6,914 nt of DNA, taken from NCBI GenBank assembly GCA_015661045.1, contig JACVQG010000069.1, positions 1 to 6,914 on the forward strand, given 5' to 3'. The stretch comes from Dehalococcoidia bacterium (GTDB taxonomy: Bacteria; Chloroflexota; Dehalococcoidia; JACVQG01). The stretch's first letter is position 1. Each line of letters opens with the position of its first letter. This document shows positions 6,232-6,914 of the stretch, in pieces. The notes beneath the pieces are model-generated. The model did not search any database. It was given only the letters and a program-made list of their open reading frames with translations, and was not told the DNA's origin. Made by a program: the position numbers and the translations under genes.

Positions 6232-6338
6232 TGAATTTTTCCCAAATTTAATCCTATTCAGGATTACCCCCCTCCCCGAACAATCCTTAATACCCACCAG
6301 AGAAAAGGTGAAGCAAATTCAATTTTGCATGAGGTTGT

Positions 6339-6344
6339 ATTATA
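6339..6344 (-). promoter_or_regulatory. Candidate -10 box upstream of TasA-like 1
   Basis: The minus strand carries a perfect TATAAT in AT-rich DNA, giving a leader of about 100 bases. No matching -35 hexamer is present at 16-18 bases (the sequence there is close to AGTACT), so it would depend on an activator or an alternative factor, or be fortuitous. Confidence 0.35.
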
Positions 6345-6404
6345 AAATTAAATTTAACTAAAGTACTCCTGAGTTTATTTTAGCTGATAAACAATTCAGA
6401 CTCA

Positions 6405-6441
6405 ATCACAATTTATCACAATATTGTCAACGTCGTGTAAA
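6405..6441 (-). promoter_or_regulatory. Candidate promoter with tandem TTGTGAT repeats
   Basis: On the minus strand TTTACA (6436-6441) precedes, by 18 bases, an extended -10-like TGT-GATAAA (GATAAA at 6412-6417). A perfect TTGACA (6425-6430) overlaps the spacer but has no good -10 of its own. Two tandem decamers (ATATTGTGAT and AAATTGTGAT on the minus strand, 6405-6424) lie exactly one helical turn apart and cover the -10 region. Such placement suits an operator, possibly repressing; TGTGA also resembles CRP/FNR-family half sites. Confidence 0.4.
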
Positions 6442-6526
6442 TAAAAAACTTATTTTCGTAAAGAGTAGTATTGAAGAAAAATACAAGACTGGTAAATATT
6501 TTATAGATTTAGGTCTTTCACTCTAA

Positions 6527-6560
6527 TAAAGTGATGTGAACATAGTTAAAGTGAAGTAAA
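6527..6560. repeat. Direct repeat TAAAGTGAnGTnAA, 20-bp spacing
   Basis: TAAAGTGATGTGAA (6527-6540) and TAAAGTGAAGTAAA (6547-6560) match at 12 of 14 positions and start exactly 20 bases apart, two helical turns. An inverted partial copy (TTTCACT, 6516-6522) precedes them. They could be binding sites for a regulator of the locus, although they lie about 300 bases from the first start codon. Confidence 0.35.
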
Positions 6561-6618
6561 TATATATACTTTAATTGGACTAAATGTAGCCGGGGAAGGA
6601 AAAATTAAATTTCTGAGG

Positions 6619-6655
6619 AATTAACAATGCCCTGTGCAACAGGGTACTGCTAATT
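6619..6655 (-). other. Long imperfect hairpin
   Basis: The stem spans 17 positions with a 3-nt loop: a perfect inner CCCTGT/ACAGGG and an outer AATTAGCAGT-like arm. On the minus strand the outer arm is completed by two G-U pairs with one mismatch, so the RNA would be more stable when read in that direction. AT-rich DNA ending in TTTTT follows about 10-20 bases later on the minus strand. It could terminate an upstream minus-strand gene outside the window. Confidence 0.4.
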
Positions 6656-6689
6656 ATGAAAATAGACCACACCCCGACCCCGATGTATC

Positions 6690-6782
6690 GTCCCGACCTG
6701 TCGGGACTCTCCGTTGAGGGAGAGGGGCCGGTACGATGACGGTTTACTCATCGGACTCCGCAAAGGTGAAACACTTTCGGAG
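6690..6782. repeat. GC-rich cluster of four hairpins, probable intergenic palindromic element
   Basis: Four stems follow one another with almost no gap: GTCCCGA/TCGGGAC (6690-6707), CTCTCC/GGAGAG (6707-6724), CGATGA/TCATCG (6734-6753) and CTCCG/CGGAG extended by AAA/TTT and GTG/CAC (6756-6782). The element is GC-rich within AT-rich DNA and carries no reading frame of note. The minus-strand motif CTCTCCCTCAACGGAGAG is reminiscent, from memory, of dispersed intergenic repeats in some Chloroflexota genomes. I see no flanking target duplication. Confidence 0.5.
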
Positions 6783-6914
6783 GGGAGAGGTTAATTTAGA
6801 AAAAATGGAACTTCTTAAGCAGGTTTTACAAACCGGTAACCTATACTACGGTAGCTTTCAATTATACTGGGTGTTGCACCTTCGTCACCTAATTTACTCC
6901 TCAGCCGCCATACA

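Noticed and set aside
2..6338. Shared 11-mer CATGAGGTTGT at 2-12 and 6328-6338, possible end repeats
   Set aside because: A window of this size is expected to contain several 11-base matches by chance, and the flanking bases do not extend the match.
6232..6600. Cyclic-di-GMP or other riboswitch in the locus leader
   Set aside because: Such control would suit a matrix locus, but I could not find the conserved core motifs of the cyclic-di-GMP classes on either strand.
6598..6806. Terminal inverted repeats of a miniature transposable element around the GC-rich hairpins
   Set aside because: The AT-rich flanks look similar (AAATTAA/TTAATTT), but the match is short, palindromic by composition and lacks a target duplication.
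6805..6914. Plus-strand ATG open to the right edge (36 codons, starting MELLKQVLQ)
   Set aside because: The nearest purine-rich run is about 14 bases upstream, too far for a good ribosome site, and the peptide is not recognisable. The frame is cut by the window end, so it cannot be judged.
6894..6914. Possible C-terminus of an upstream minus-strand gene (residues CMAAEE then stop)
   Set aside because: Only six codons are visible. It would fit an upstream neighbour in the same direction, but it is too short to support.

Overview
The window holds one compact, entirely minus-strand locus for secreted matrix-type proteins. Reading in the direction of transcription (right to left) it runs: about 600 bases of AT-rich control DNA (6300-6914), three consecutive TasA/camelysin-like secreted proteins (here TasA-like 1 at 5602-6231, TasA-like 2 at 4720-5400, TasA-like 3 at 3825-4586), a strong intergenic stem-loop (3764-3799), a new promoter (3692-3720), a SipW/ER-type signal peptidase I (3064-3657), and a 944-residue two-membrane-span protein of the DUF5305 type (233-3067) whose first codon overlaps the peptidase stop. 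A classical intrinsic terminator (77-118) closes the unit.

The inferred logic: the three TasA-like proteins all carry the N-terminal pattern expected for this family (short signal peptide ending T-L-A, then x-F-x-[DN]-x-[EQ]-[ST]-[ST]). The SipW-like peptidase, with a Ser-His catalytic pair, is the likely processing enzyme. The DUF5305 protein would sit in the membrane with a large extracytoplasmic part, as a candidate anchor, chaperone or sensor for the exported subunits. In Bacillus subtilis the comparable unit is tapA-sipW-tasA; here no TapA-like gene is present and the large DUF5305 protein occupies the partner position. This locus differs in having three diverged TasA paralogues and a DUF5305 ectodomain present in about four tandem copies.

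The organism is probably a monoderm-type bacterium of moderate GC content: good Shine-Dalgarno sites (GGAGG, AGGAGG), GTG and TTG starts in three of five genes, sigma-70-like promoters, and a SipW/TasA locus. Clostridia-like Firmicutes or Chloroflexota (Dehalococcoidia-like) both fit. The GC-rich palindromic intergenic element at 6690-6782 reminds me of intergenic repeats in the latter, but the sequence alone does not settle it.

Regions without genes: 1-232 holds the terminator and otherwise nothing I recognise. 5401-5601 is a leader with possible competing RNA pairings. 6300-6914 holds promoter-like hexamers, two sets of direct repeats, a long imperfect hairpin and a cluster of four GC-rich hairpins, with no convincing gene.
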